This document shows positions 44,176 to 53,508 of a stretch of 64,000 nt of DNA, piece by piece; position 1 is the first letter of the stretch, and every line of letters begins with the position of its first letter. The notes under the pieces were generated by a model. It was given only the letters and a program-made list of their open reading frames with translations. It ran no database searches and was not told the origin of the DNA. This stretch comes from Clostridia bacterium. GTDB taxonomy: Bacteria; Bacillota; Clostridia; UBA1212. The stretch lies in NCBI GenBank assembly GCA_017444825.1, contig JAFSVU010000034.1:1-64000 (forward strand). The letters are read 5' to 3'. Position numbers and translations under genes: made by a program.

Positions 44176-44823
44176 TCATTTGCGGCATGTCTTCTCGCCA
44201 AGAAGCTTTCCAAGCTCAGCCACCCTTTCTCTGAGAGCTTTTGTACAATTAGTCAGGTTTTCTCTTTCCGGAAGCTCCGGGTCGTAATAGTCAAATACGT
44301 CAAAGGGCTTTCCGATGATCATGCGGGCCCTTCTGCTCAGCTTGAAGTACTGGCCGTCGGTGTATACCGGGATGATCGGCACGTTTGCCGAAAGAGCGGT
44401 AAGGACGCAGCTTGGCGTGAAAGGAAGCAGTTCACCCTTCTCCTCCGCCCGTGGTATCCTGGACTCGGGGAATATTCCGACTACGCCCCCGTCATCAAGT
44501 ATCTCAAGAGACTCGTCCACAAAATCAAGACTTTTTGAATCTCTGTCAACATAAACTGAGCCCATTGCCTTAAGAAGCTTCCCCAAGGCCTTCTTCTTAT
44601 ACAGTACCTCCGCCGTCTGGAACCTTACGGTCCTTGTGAAAAACGTGAACATAACGGGCACTATATCAAATACCGAGGTGTGGTTCGAAGCGATTATGGC
44701 GGGACCTTTTATATGCCTCCCGGAAGCCTTCTTGTCCTCATAATAGACCTTTGTGGTAAAAAGGAGCAGCTCCGCCGGCCAGCCCGTCAGCTTTAAAAAA
44801 GTGTTTACAAAGCCGTGGATCAT
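44176..44823 (-). CDS. PlsC-like acyltransferase, paralog 2
   Basis: 215 residues with NHTSVFD near residue 47 and FPESRIPRAEEKGEL near 118; the second motif has Ser in place of Gly. It overlaps the preceding ligase-ACP gene by four bases (ATGA). Two different PlsC-type enzymes in tandem could add the two acyl chains of a lipid, or acylate a non-phosphatidate acceptor. Confidence 0.9.
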   Translation of the reverse strand: MIHGFVNTFLKLTGWPAELLLFTTKVYYEDKKASGRHIKGPAIIASNHTSVFDIVPVMFTFFTRTVRFQTAEVLYKKKALGKLLKAMGSVYVDRDSKSLDFVDESLEILDDGGVVGIFPESRIPRAEEKGELLPFTPSCVLTALSANVPIIPVYTDGQYFKLSRRARMIIGKPFDVFDYYDPELPERENLTNCTKALRERVAELGKLLGEKTCRK

Positions 44824-46832
44824 TCTTCCCGCACCCCCTCTTCCAGCATCTTAAGTATCTCGTCACGCAAAAATCTCGGGGTGATCTTTTCTCCGGAATA
44901 GCCGACCGGCATTGTGCCGGAATATTTCACCGAAAGCCCCGACAGTACCTCAATAAAATCAAGAGAACTGAATCCAAGTTCACCGAAAAGATCCGAATCG
45001 GGACCAATGTCATTAACGTCGATGCCTTTTGCCTCGGCGATTATATTAATAACGTCAATGAGCACCGTGTCGGAAGGATCAATTTCAGTCCCTGATTTTT
45101 TTCTGCGGGACTTGTCGGTGACGTCCCTTATTTCACCGCTTTCGAGACTTCTTGCCAGCTTCTTTCTGCTTACCTTAAAATCGCCCTCCGGGATCAGGCT
45201 TTCGCTTGTAAGTATGATTTTTGAGATCATGCCCCGAAGAGGAGTTGAAAGCGCATTCCGAGATATCTCATCACGTATCTCCGCGATCCTTTCATCAGTA
45301 AGACCCTCTTCGATCTCAGCAACTATGGCGGCCCCCTGCCCGTCTCTTAACGCACAAAGCGTCACGACTCCGTTGGTATAGAGGTATTTCTCGACTATAT
45401 CGGGGTTTATGTTCTCGCCGCTTTGGGGAACGATGAGATCGTCGGCTCTTCCGAGTATGCGGTAGCCCTTGCCTTCTTTTGCGGCCATATCCTTCGTGGG
45501 AAACCACTCCGGAAGTTCTTTTCTTACGCCGTTTTCAACGATATAGCTTGCGACCACCTGTCCCTTTATGAAAAGCTCGCCGCCCTCTATCTTGTATTCC
45601 ACCTTGTCAAGGGGTCTTCCCACAAGTCCCTTAAGCACCTGTTTGACGTTTTTGGAAAGCTCGACGCTGGCAATGCCGGTCTCGGTCATGCCGAAGCCGT
45701 TCATAAGCCTGTAACCAATGAGATTAAAGAACTCCAGCACGTCCTCCCTCACGGCGCCTCCCCCGCTTATCATAAATGATATGCTGCCTCCAAAGAGCTT
45801 CCTTCTGACCGGTTTAAATGCGGCTTTGGAAAATGCATTGCCGAGTAGAGAACCGATGATCGGTATCCCGTAGATTTTCTCCGCGATCCTCATGCCTTTC
45901 CTGAACCTTGCGGCAGTCTCCTCGCCCATGGAATTTATCTTCCTCATGGCCCCCTCGAACACCTTGTTCCAGAACAGGGGAACCGCAAAGATATGGGTCA
46001 CGTGTCTGCGCCTTACGGTATTGGTCAGTGTTTCGGGACTTAGATCGCTGAGGAACACAAAGGTCCTTGAGAAAAATCCGAACCAGAGATATACCGCCAC
46101 AAAACCGAAAATATGATAAAATGGCAGAAACGCAAGGAGCTTAAGCTCACCCCTGTAATGTCTCTTGGTGAGCCGGTTTTTCTTGATGATCTCAAATGAA
46201 TACGATATCTGATGGAAGAATCTGTCCGCGCCGTAATAACAGAGCTTCACGTTTTCGGTGGTGCCTGATGTCATGAATATGATCTCATTGGCGAAAGGCT
46301 TTCCCGAAAGCGCAGGCTCTTCATCGCAGTATTCCTTTGTTTTTTCCAGAAGATCTCCGGCGCAAACTATGTTAAAATCTTTAAATTCGTCAGAAAAAGA
46401 CTGGAGTTTTGACCTGTCGCATATAATATGCCCGCAGGCGGCAGATCCCGCGGCTTTTTTAAGAGATCTCTTATCAAGCAGGAGATTCATCAAAAGAGGC
46501 TTCACGCCCGCGATGACCAATGCCCAGAATATCTCTATCCAGAGGAGGCTGTTCTCCATGTATATTCCGCAGACAGCCCCTTCTTTTGACACAAGGTCCG
46601 GCATCATGGCTTCCACAGCCTTTGAAAGGAGCAGCGAATTTCTTTTAGCTTCACCGTAAGTTGTCTTTATTACTTTAAAGCCCCTTGACTCCTCGCTGAT
46701 TATGTTGTCAGACTCCCTGAACATCAGCCGGAAGAGTGTCTCAAAGCACTTCTCCGACCTTTCAAAATCAAGAAGCTTCTTTCTCACATATTCGTTGATG
46801 GTGCGCGCTCCGCCCAGGTTTGTAACTCTCAT
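44820..46832 (-). CDS. Acyl-adenylate ligase fused to an acyl carrier domain
   Basis: 670 residues. An ANL ligase domain (about 1-565; A3-like MTSGTTENVKL, A5 NGFGMTETG near 377, LGRADDLIVPQSGEN near 455) is joined to a C-terminal ACP domain with the phosphopantetheine Ser in GELGFSSLDFIEVL. The A3 loop lacks the usual Lys-Gly. Such fusions load their own carrier, as in polyketide starter or lipid-tailoring enzymes. No Shine-Dalgarno is evident before the ATG. First gene of the nine-gene operon. Confidence 0.88.
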   Translation of the reverse strand: MRVTNLGGARTINEYVRKKLLDFERSEKCFETLFRLMFRESDNIISEESRGFKVIKTTYGEAKRNSLLLSKAVEAMMPDLVSKEGAVCGIYMENSLLWIEIFWALVIAGVKPLLMNLLLDKRSLKKAAGSAACGHIICDRSKLQSFSDEFKDFNIVCAGDLLEKTKEYCDEEPALSGKPFANEIIFMTSGTTENVKLCYYGADRFFHQISYSFEIIKKNRLTKRHYRGELKLLAFLPFYHIFGFVAVYLWFGFFSRTFVFLSDLSPETLTNTVRRRHVTHIFAVPLFWNKVFEGAMRKINSMGEETAARFRKGMRIAEKIYGIPIIGSLLGNAFSKAAFKPVRRKLFGGSISFMISGGGAVREDVLEFFNLIGYRLMNGFGMTETGIASVELSKNVKQVLKGLVGRPLDKVEYKIEGGELFIKGQVVASYIVENGVRKELPEWFPTKDMAAKEGKGYRILGRADDLIVPQSGENINPDIVEKYLYTNGVVTLCALRDGQGAAIVAEIEEGLTDERIAEIRDEISRNALSTPLRGMISKIILTSESLIPEGDFKVSRKKLARSLESGEIRDVTDKSRRKKSGTEIDPSDTVLIDVINIIAEAKGIDVNDIGPDSDLFGELGFSSLDFIEVLSGLSVKYSGTMPVGYSGEKITPRFLRDEILKMLEEGVREE

Positions 46833-46854
46833 CGTAAACTCAAATATGCTTGGT

Positions 46855-46886
46855 CAAAACTAAAGCCGGCTTTATTTCCGCCGGCA
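46855..46886 (-). terminator. Terminator after folD
   Basis: On the minus strand GCCGGC (46885-46880) pairs with GCCGGC (46870-46865) around GGAAATAAA, then TTTAGTTTT. It separates the envelope operon from the acyl operon. Confidence 0.8.
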
Positions 46887-46895
46887 AACGTGGTG

Positions 46896-47747
46896 TCATT
46901 TACGGATCATGGCGGCTTTAAGGGTGTTCTTCATGAGCATCGCCACAGTCATGGGCCCTACGCCGCCCGGCACGGGAGTTATGGGTCCGCATATTCCGGC
47001 CACGTCGTCAAAGTCCACGTCGCCGCAGAGCTTTCCGTTTTCGTCCCGGTCCATGCCCACGTCTATCACCGCGGCTCCGGGTTTGATGTATTCGCGGTTG
47101 AAAAATTTTGGTTTTCCGATGGCCGCGACCAGAATATCGGCCTCCCTTGTGACCTTTTTAAGGTCCCTTGTCTTCGAATGGGCAGTGGTCACGGTGCCGT
47201 TCTCGGCAAGAAGCAGCGCGGAAACAGGCTTCCCAACGATGTTGCTGCGCCCCACCACCACGCAGTTTGCGCCGCTTATTGTTACGCCTGCATATTTAAG
47301 AAGCTCAATTATCCCGGCGGGCGTACAGGGCAGGAACAGTGGATCCCCGGTGTATACTCTTCCCACGTTCACAGGGTGGAAGCAGTCCACATCCTTGTCG
47401 GGAGATATCCTTAGTATTACCTCTTTTTCGTCAATGCCACGGGGCAAAGGCAGCTGTACGAGAATTCCGTCCACGTTACCGTCCCCATTCTTTTCGTCGA
47501 TCAGAGAAAACAGTTCCTCCTTCGTAACAGTTCCCGGAAGCTCGATGGTCTCGGAATCTATTCCGCAGTCACCGCATGCCTTTTGCTTGTTTCTCACGTA
47601 GACCTTGGAGGCAGGGTCGTCCCCGGCAATGATCACGCAGAGCTTTGGCCGTCTTTTACCACTCGCGACCATCTTTTCACACTCATTTGCGACCTCGCTT
47701 CTTATCTTTGCAGCAAGCGCTTTTCCGTCAATAACGCAAGCTCCCAT
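46896..47747 (-). CDS. folD: Methylenetetrahydrofolate dehydrogenase/cyclohydrolase
   Basis: Interconverts methylene-, methenyl- and formyl-tetrahydrofolate. 283 residues. The catalytic Lys is in [14 protein letters not shown] (about 50-63); [12 protein letters not shown] near 95 and the NADP loop [17 protein letters not shown] near 163 are hallmarks, as is the closing [15 protein letters not shown]. Its ribosome site AAGGAG lies inside the last codons of ftsK, indicating coupling. Confidence 0.96.
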   Translation of the reverse strand: MGACVIDGKALAAKIRSEVANECEKMVASGKRRPKLCVIIAGDDPASKVYVRNKQKACGDCGIDSETIELPGTVTKEELFSLIDEKNGDGNVDGILVQLPLPRGIDEKEVILRISPDKDVDCFHPVNVGRVYTGDPLFLPCTPAGIIELLKYAGVTISGANCVVVGRSNIVGKPVSALLLAENGTVTTAHSKTRDLKKVTREADILVAAIGKPKFFNREYIKPGAAVIDVGMDRDENGKLCGDVDFDDVAGICGPITPVPGGVGPMTVAMLMKNTLKAAMIRK

Positions 47748-47748
47748 A

Positions 47749-50463
47749 TCAATCGATCTCCTTCTTCAATACCTGTCTCTTCTTGGAGCCCTTCTGCTCT
47801 ACATCCTCCACGTATCCCTCTTCGATGAGTCTGTCAAGGATAGTCGCGGCGTGATTATAACCAATGGCGCACTTTCTCTGTATCTCCGAGATGGAGATGT
47901 CATCTCTTGTAATAACGTATTTCAGGACCTTTGTGTAGTCGTCATCCTTTGCGCTGCTCATACCGTCAAAGTAAAGCTGCTCCGCGCCTGACGGTCCCGC
48001 CGCCATTGAATCCTCCAGCTCCTGCTGAGCCGCGGGCTTCTCGTTTACGTGGTTCTTGACCTTGATATATCCAACTATCTCTTTGATATCCGGCGGATCG
48101 CAGTAACCGTTCTGGAGACGTTTTTCCCTCTTCTCCCCGTTAAGCAGGCAAAGCATGTCGCCCTTACCGTTGAGCTTCTCGCCGCCGACCCTGTCTATGA
48201 TGATCCTCGAGTTGAGGTTGTCCCTTACCAGCAGACATACCTTTGAAGGCATATTGGCTTTGATCTGGCCCGGGAAAACGTCGGCTGAGGGACGCTGGGT
48301 GGCAAGCACCAGGTGGATACCGCAGGCACGGGCAAGACTGGACAGCTGGCGGCAGTACTCATTGGTTTTTTCCTTCTGACGCTGCATCAGATCCATAAAC
48401 TCGTCGATAACCACCACGATCCTGGGAAGCTTGGGAAGGCCCTTCTTTTCCGCCACCTTGTTGTAAGCTTCAATGTTGTTCAGCTCAAATCTCTCAAAGA
48501 AATCGTAGCGTTTCCTCATTTCGTAAGTGACCCAGCCGAGGGCGGCCACAGCTTTGTCGGGCTCCACGATGACAGGAGTAATTAAGTGCGGCAGCGATTT
48601 GAACACCATGAACTCGGTCTTCTTCGGGTCCACAAGTATCAGTCTCACCTGTTCGGGGGAGGCCTTGTATATAAGGCTAAGTATAAGTCCCTGGGTGAAT
48701 ACGCTCTTGCCGGAACCCGTGGTGCCGCCGATCATGATGTGGATCATGTCCTTCATGGTGGATATCCAGTTGTTGCCCCGAATATCCATACCGAGGGCCA
48801 CCGGAAGATCCTCTGCAGGCAGGTTTTTGAATTCTCTCGAGCCGATGAGATCCCTCTGGTATACAGGGAAAGTAGATTTGTTGGCCATCTCGATACCGAT
48901 GGCATTCTCTCCGGGTATAGGAGCCTCAATTCTGACGTCGTCACCGGAGACGTGCACACTTATATCGTCGGCAAGGCCTTTGATACCCTTGACCTCCTGG
49001 GTGGTCTTAGGCACGACCACGAACTGGGTGAAAGAAGGTCCCATATTGTAGCTCTCGCAGGTGACGTCAATGCCCCTGGAATCAAACAGATTCTGCAGGT
49101 TGTGCATCATGGTCTCGTTTTCCTTTATCATTTTCGCGAGAGCTTCAGACTTTTTGTTTTCGTCATATGAAAGGAGTTCCAGAGGCGGAGCCTTGTAGTT
49201 GGCATACTCGCCTGTCGCAAGGAGCGGCAGCTTTCCCGGCTCTATATGCTTATAAACTTCCACAGGGTCGTCCGCATATGTCTGGGCATATGAATCCTTT
49301 TCATCCTCACTGTGGACCACGTTATTTTCGTCTGCGGAGAAGCGTATTTTGCCGTCATCTGTGGTAAACCTTGTGCGTACCGCGGAATCGGAAGCGGTTC
49401 TCTCCGGAACAGTTTTCTCGGGGGCCGGCTTATTATCAGCTTCAGTCTTCTTCGCCGCGATGCTCCCATCCTCGTCAATGTCGTCAAATTTAACGTTAAA
49501 ATCGGTGATCCTTTTGCTCTTCGGTATTTTACCGTCAACGTCTACTGCGAAGGCTTCCGCATTCTCGTCGTCGGGATCCTCGAAAATGACCTTGTTTATG
49601 CGTACCGGCTCGGTCTTTTCGTTGAAGGACTCATGGGCGTCCCTTTCAGCCGGGGTATCAGTCTCGTCCTCATCGTCATCCTGCTGTCTTCCGGCATTGG
49701 TGTGGATGACGCGTATCGGCGCGTGATCGTTAGTATTCTTTCTGCCGAATATGCGCTTAAAGAGGGCTACTATCCCCTTCCCGATCTTCTTAAGTATCCT
49801 GCCGACGCCCGTAAAGAAAGGCAGCAGAGAAAATCTGAACAGAAGGAGAGTCAGAATAAGAGTAAGGGGTATCTGTATTACAAGTGCTCCCACGTGGGTC
49901 ACAAGAGCCTGGAGAAGCGTGGAAAAACCGCCGGCAATGACACCGCCGCCAAAGCTGTTCTGGCCGGAACTGCTCCATAGATTTCCAAAGAGCTTAAAGA
50001 ATGACTCGCTGCTCTCAAAAAACGGTGTTGTGTAATTTGAATTCAATCCCGACAGAGTGTGGAACAGGGACGACACCGAAAGGATAAAGAAAACTATTAT
50101 CACCGTGGTCTTGCCTGTAAACACGGAGGCTCTGGTGCCCCTTAAGATAGTGATGGCAAATACAACCAGAGTGATGATTATCATTATAGAGCCGAAAAGG
50201 CCGAAAAGACCCCTCAGCACAGTGTTTACAAGGTTGCCCACAATTCCCGCCTTGCCGATGATGCACACCACAAGAAACACACACACCGCGATCAGAATTA
50301 TAGCGGATATCTCCTTATAGTTTGCACTCCTGCTTGCCACCTTTACGTGGGGTTGCTCCGGCTGGGCGTCCTTGCGATTGTTTTTGCGGTCGCTCTGTTT
50401 TGCGGAGTCCGTCTTTTTTGTATTTGAGGTTGATCTGTTGGTTTTTTTCTTTTTATCAGCCAT
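47749..50463 (-). CDS. ftsK: FtsK/SpoIIIE-family DNA translocase
   Basis: Pumps chromosomal DNA through the septum. 904 residues: a basic Lys/Asn-rich N terminus, four membrane helices (about 55-215), an acidic linker (about 250-420), and the RecA-like motor with Walker [12 protein letters not shown] near residue 583 and Walker [12 protein letters not shown] near 690. A C-terminal gamma winged helix ([22 protein letters not shown]) reads polar DNA motifs. It sits in an operon with deacetylases and folD. Confidence 0.96.
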   Translation of the reverse strand: MADKKKKTNRSTSNTKKTDSAKQSDRKNNRKDAQPEQPHVKVASRSANYKEISAIILIAVCVFLVVCIIGKAGIVGNLVNTVLRGLFGLFGSIMIIITLVVFAITILRGTRASVFTGKTTVIIVFFILSVSSLFHTLSGLNSNYTTPFFESSESFFKLFGNLWSSSGQNSFGGGVIAGGFSTLLQALVTHVGALVIQIPLTLILTLLLFRFSLLPFFTGVGRILKKIGKGIVALFKRIFGRKNTNDHAPIRVIHTNAGRQQDDDEDETDTPAERDAHESFNEKTEPVRINKVIFEDPDDENAEAFAVDVDGKIPKSKRITDFNVKFDDIDEDGSIAAKKTEADNKPAPEKTVPERTASDSAVRTRFTTDDGKIRFSADENNVVHSEDEKDSYAQTYADDPVEVYKHIEPGKLPLLATGEYANYKAPPLELLSYDENKKSEALAKMIKENETMMHNLQNLFDSRGIDVTCESYNMGPSFTQFVVVPKTTQEVKGIKGLADDISVHVSGDDVRIEAPIPGENAIGIEMANKSTFPVYQRDLIGSREFKNLPAEDLPVALGMDIRGNNWISTMKDMIHIMIGGTTGSGKSVFTQGLILSLIYKASPEQVRLILVDPKKTEFMVFKSLPHLITPVIVEPDKAVAALGWVTYEMRKRYDFFERFELNNIEAYNKVAEKKGLPKLPRIVVVIDEFMDLMQRQKEKTNEYCRQLSSLARACGIHLVLATQRPSADVFPGQIKANMPSKVCLLVRDNLNSRIIIDRVGGEKLNGKGDMLCLLNGEKREKRLQNGYCDPPDIKEIVGYIKVKNHVNEKPAAQQELEDSMAAGPSGAEQLYFDGMSSAKDDDYTKVLKYVITRDDISISEIQRKCAIGYNHAATILDRLIEEGYVEDVEQKGSKKRQVLKKEID

Positions 50464-50501
50464 TTTATTCCCCTTTGGTATATCTTCAGTATATTAAAAA
50501 T

Positions 50502-51470
50502 TTATCCGAGAAGCGAATCTACGTAATCCTCGATCTCCTTCTCCACCCTTTGGGACGTAAGAGAAGATCTCACCGCTTCGATATCGTCATTCGCCACCGC
50601 TTCATCATAGTCAAAACAGTAAAGCAGTATATAATTTTGGCCGTCCATGATGACACAGGTGTCGCCCTTTGCCTTGATATATTTCAGAACCTCTTCTTTT
50701 ATGCTGTTGCTTAGTGACCCGTAGGAGTCGGCCAGTTCGCTTAAAGTGACGATGTCCTGATCCGTGCCCGAGCGATTGGCGTCGATAAGCGCCGACATAT
50801 CGTCAGAATCCTTCAGCGACTCCCCGATCATCTCCAGCAGCTCCTTATAACCAATGCTCTCGTCGGGGTAACCCTCAATTGCAACGCCCTCCGGGAGCAC
50901 AGGATACGTCTTACCGTCAAACTCAGACCGGAGAAGGTATATTCCGCCGGCTATTCCCTGTTTTTCAAGACAGTCAAGTGCCTCCTGCTCCGTGGCGGCA
51001 AAGCGCACCGACAGAGTATCGTAAAGCATGTCTATCAAATAATACCCGCGCATAATGCTTTTGTATTGCTGCAGCGTGATGGCAAATTCCCTTGCGCAGG
51101 CTTCGTCATAGGCCTCGTCCTTCGAAAGCTTGTAAAAATCCAGCAGTTCCTCTGCTTTCTTATCCGAAGCCTCTATATCGCTGTCCGAGAGAGTCAGGCC
51201 CGTGCTTTTGCAAAGAGAAAGTCTCGCCGCAAATCTTCTGGCGGAAACCTCAGGTTCCTTTTCCTTCAAACTGGTAAAATACTGGACGTAGTAGTCATAC
51301 ACCAGTGTATTGTCGCTGAGCACGTACACGACAAGGCCGTCTCCCGCAGTGGGCTCCGGAACCTTGCCGTTATCCTTAGGCTTTTGCACGCAGCCCGAGA
51401 GGAGAAGCGCCCCTCCGAGGATGACCGATACAGCCGTGCAGATCATTCTTTTAATAATACCGTTCTTCAT
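50502..51470 (-). CDS. Lipoprotein with SurA/PrsA-like helical region
   Basis: 322 residues. Signal peptide with lipobox LLSGC (Cys about 27). The body is helical and charged, with a SurA N-domain-like stretch (DSDIEASDKKAEELLDFYK) near 95 and a long C-terminal helix. No parvulin domain can be recognised, so chaperone activity, if any, would be foldase-free. Lies between the degenerate deacetylase and ftsK. A role in envelope protein folding is a guess. Confidence 0.65.
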   Translation of the reverse strand: MKNGIIKRMICTAVSVILGGALLLSGCVQKPKDNGKVPEPTAGDGLVVYVLSDNTLVYDYYVQYFTSLKEKEPEVSARRFAARLSLCKSTGLTLSDSDIEASDKKAEELLDFYKLSKDEAYDEACAREFAITLQQYKSIMRGYYLIDMLYDTLSVRFAATEQEALDCLEKQGIAGGIYLLRSEFDGKTYPVLPEGVAIEGYPDESIGYKELLEMIGESLKDSDDMSALIDANRSGTDQDIVTLSELADSYGSLSNSIKEEVLKYIKAKGDTCVIMDGQNYILLYCFDYDEAVANDDIEAVRSSLTSQRVEKEIEDYVDSLLG

Positions 51471-51506
51471 ATATTCGATCCTTTATCAAGGTCTGCATTC
51501 ATATTT

Positions 51507-52736
51507 TCAGAAAAACTCGTCCGGAAGCACAAAAGAAAAGCCCTGCTCATGAGCGTAATCTATAAACTCTCCAAGCACGCCAAGGGTCATTCTGCTTGTT
51601 GCATGGATGTATATCACACATCCCGGGAAAAGCGAGTTTTTAAGATTCCAGAGAGCGTCTTCGCGGCTCATGGTATCGTATTCCTCATAATCGTAATACG
51701 TAAAGGTCCAGAATGTGGTTATGTAACCAAGCTCCTCCAGGAGTGCAACGGTCCTCTTTGTAGCCCCGCCGGAGGGAGGCATGAAGTATCTCAGCTTGTA
51801 TACGTAACCAAGTTTGTTGTTCAGCGTATTGTAGAAGGCGTTGAGATCTGCCACCGCCTGCTCATTTGAAAGCTTGTTGTAGGCAGGATGGTACATGCTA
51901 TGGCTTCCTATCACGAAGCCGTCATCGATTATGCCACGCAGGAACTCAGCGGAGAGTGATATCACAGGCTCTCCCGTAAGGAAGAACACGCACCTGACGT
52001 CTCTCTCTTTCATGATATTCACTGCGGTCTCCATGGTCCCGTTGTCGTATCCTGCGGATAAAGCCAGCATAAGCTTCTTTTCAGTGGTCGGGAGCCTGTC
52101 GAAGGCGTGATGAGCCTTGAGAAACGCAAGAGTTGAGGGTTTTTTATCATATACGCACCTCAAAATACCCTGGGAGTCATATCTCCACTGTCCGCAATAC
52201 CATTGCTGCGACTCATGGCTCATATCTCCGTAAAGGATCTCATTCGGAATCGAGTTTACGTAAGTGTAGTCGACCTCATTCGGCGGTATGATCTTTGCGG
52301 AACGTTCAGACCATGGTCCCGGCTCCGGTGTGACAATAGGATCGGGTATCTTTGTCGGAACCGGTGTGGGCGAAGGAGTCGGAGAAGGCGTATTGGTCGG
52401 AGGAGGAGTCTTCCTCGGAGTCCTCTCGGGAGTCGGAGTCGGTACCGGCGTTACAGTGGGCGTCGGGGACGGTGTAGGAGCCGGCGTAGGTTCCGCCGTC
52501 GGCTCAGGAGTTTTCGTTGCCTCAGGCGACACGTCAGATCCATTTAAAGGAGACCCGGTCTCCGAGACAGCGGCAACGGCGTCCCCGGAAGACTTTGATC
52601 TTTCGCGGACAGATCTTGAGGCACCGACGAAAGCCAGACATGTAAAAGTCACCGCCAGCATCATTCCCAGTGCGCATATCATTATTCCGGCATTGACAAT
52701 TCCCGGCCGGTTTCTGTCTGTCTTAGGTCTGCCCAA
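51507..52736 (-). CDS. Degenerate polysaccharide deacetylase-like membrane protein
   Basis: 409 residues: an N-terminal membrane helix (about 16-38), a Pro/Thr-rich stalk of PTP-type repeats (about 70-145), and a NodB-fold domain. Against its neighbour at 53509, motif 1 TFDCGYENG has become ALSAGYDNG (the metal-binding and catalytic Asp are gone) and motif 3 RPPQG has become MPPSGG. Motif 2 HSMYH keeps both His. It is probably catalytically dead or altered, yet the frame is intact and in a conserved operon slot, suggesting a binding or scaffold role. Confidence 0.82.
   Translation of the reverse strand: MGRPKTDRNRPGIVNAGIMICALGMMLAVTFTCLAFVGASRSVRERSKSSGDAVAAVSETGSPLNGSDVSPEATKTPEPTAEPTPAPTPSPTPTVTPVPTPTPERTPRKTPPPTNTPSPTPSPTPVPTKIPDPIVTPEPGPWSERSAKIIPPNEVDYTYVNSIPNEILYGDMSHESQQWYCGQWRYDSQGILRCVYDKKPSTLAFLKAHHAFDRLPTTEKKLMLALSAGYDNGTMETAVNIMKERDVRCVFFLTGEPVISLSAEFLRGIIDDGFVIGSHSMYHPAYNKLSNEQAVADLNAFYNTLNNKLGYVYKLRYFMPPSGGATKRTVALLEELGYITTFWTFTYYDYEEYDTMSREDALWNLKNSLFPGCVIYIHATSRMTLGVLGEFIDYAHEQGFSFVLPDEFF
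52350..52520 (-). repeat. Low-complexity PTP-repeat coding stretch
   Basis: GGAGTCGG/GGTGTAGG-type repeats encode the Pro-Thr stalk of the degenerate deacetylase. On the minus strand they read CCGACTCC/CCTACACC in multiples of six bases, so length changes would keep the frame. Confidence 0.7.
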
Positions 52737-52778
52737 TAGTCAAATCTCCCAAAAGCCGCAATCGGCGTCACGAACGGA

Positions 52779-53486
52779 TCAGTCGGACAGCACTGTAAGC
52801 CTGAAGCTTCTCAGCACATCCTCTATGTTCTCCCGGAACTGTTCATATTCCGAAAGAGACTGCTTTATCACGACCACGGCGTAGACACATTTCGCTCTCT
52901 TGGCGACGTAAAGCGTGCCCGAAAAAGAGCCGGTCTCTGCGCTTGTGCCTCTGAAATCCACTGCGTAAAGTTCGGTCTGCTCGCTGCCCACATTGGTTTT
53001 ATCAACTGAAGAGGATATCTCTGTCACCGTGACGGAGCTGCCCAGCATTCCCGATCTCAGCTTATCCTGATAATAGATCATAACTTTGTCAAGAGAAGCG
53101 CTTTTCGGGTCAAAGTCAGGCACATGGTAGAAAAATGATATCTTCACCTTATCGTGTCTTGTAACCACATCCTCCTCATCCTCGTTTGCAGCCTTTACTT
53201 TAACAGCGGGAGTCAGAGTCACCACGAGCCCGGTATCCTTGTCAAGGAAGAAGCCGTTGGGGCTCTTATCTGTCTGCCAGTCCTCGGGGTGATCAAATCT
53301 GAAGAAATACCTGGAGGCGTTGAAAGTCACAAGACCTTCGCCGGGACCCTGTTCCGTGAGCGATCTCTCAAGCTCAACAAGCAAAGGCCAGGTGAAAGCA
53401 AGCGCCACAACCAGCACGAAAAGGAACAGAAAAAAGATCCTCTTGCGCTTGTAGATATTTTCGTCACTGTAGTATTCTTCGTTCAT
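52779..53486 (-). CDS. Single-pass membrane protein with PsbP-like extracytoplasmic domain
   Basis: 235 residues. A short cytoplasmic N terminus rich in Tyr/Asp/Lys, one helix (about 15-37), then a beta-rich domain with the FFRFDHPEDWQ...TGLVVTLTP pattern seen in PsbP/MOG1-like folds and ending in EDVLRSFRLTV. Small stability or lipid-binding domains of this kind are common in clostridial envelope operons. It lies between the two deacetylase-type genes. Function unknown. Confidence 0.7.
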   Translation of the reverse strand: MNEEYYSDENIYKRKRIFFLFLFVLVVALAFTWPLLVELERSLTEQGPGEGLVTFNASRYFFRFDHPEDWQTDKSPNGFFLDKDTGLVVTLTPAVKVKAANEDEEDVVTRHDKVKISFFYHVPDFDPKSASLDKVMIYYQDKLRSGMLGSSVTVTEISSSVDKTNVGSEQTELYAVDFRGTSAETGSFSGTLYVAKRAKCVYAVVVIKQSLSEYEQFRENIEDVLRSFRLTVLSD

Positions 53487-53508
53487 TATATCTTAAACCG
53501 TTTCACCG

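Noticed and set aside
52350-52520. Frameshift or assembly error in the Pro/Thr repeat
   Set aside because: The frame is intact on both sides and repeats are in multiples of three bases; it is an ordinary wall-spanning stalk.
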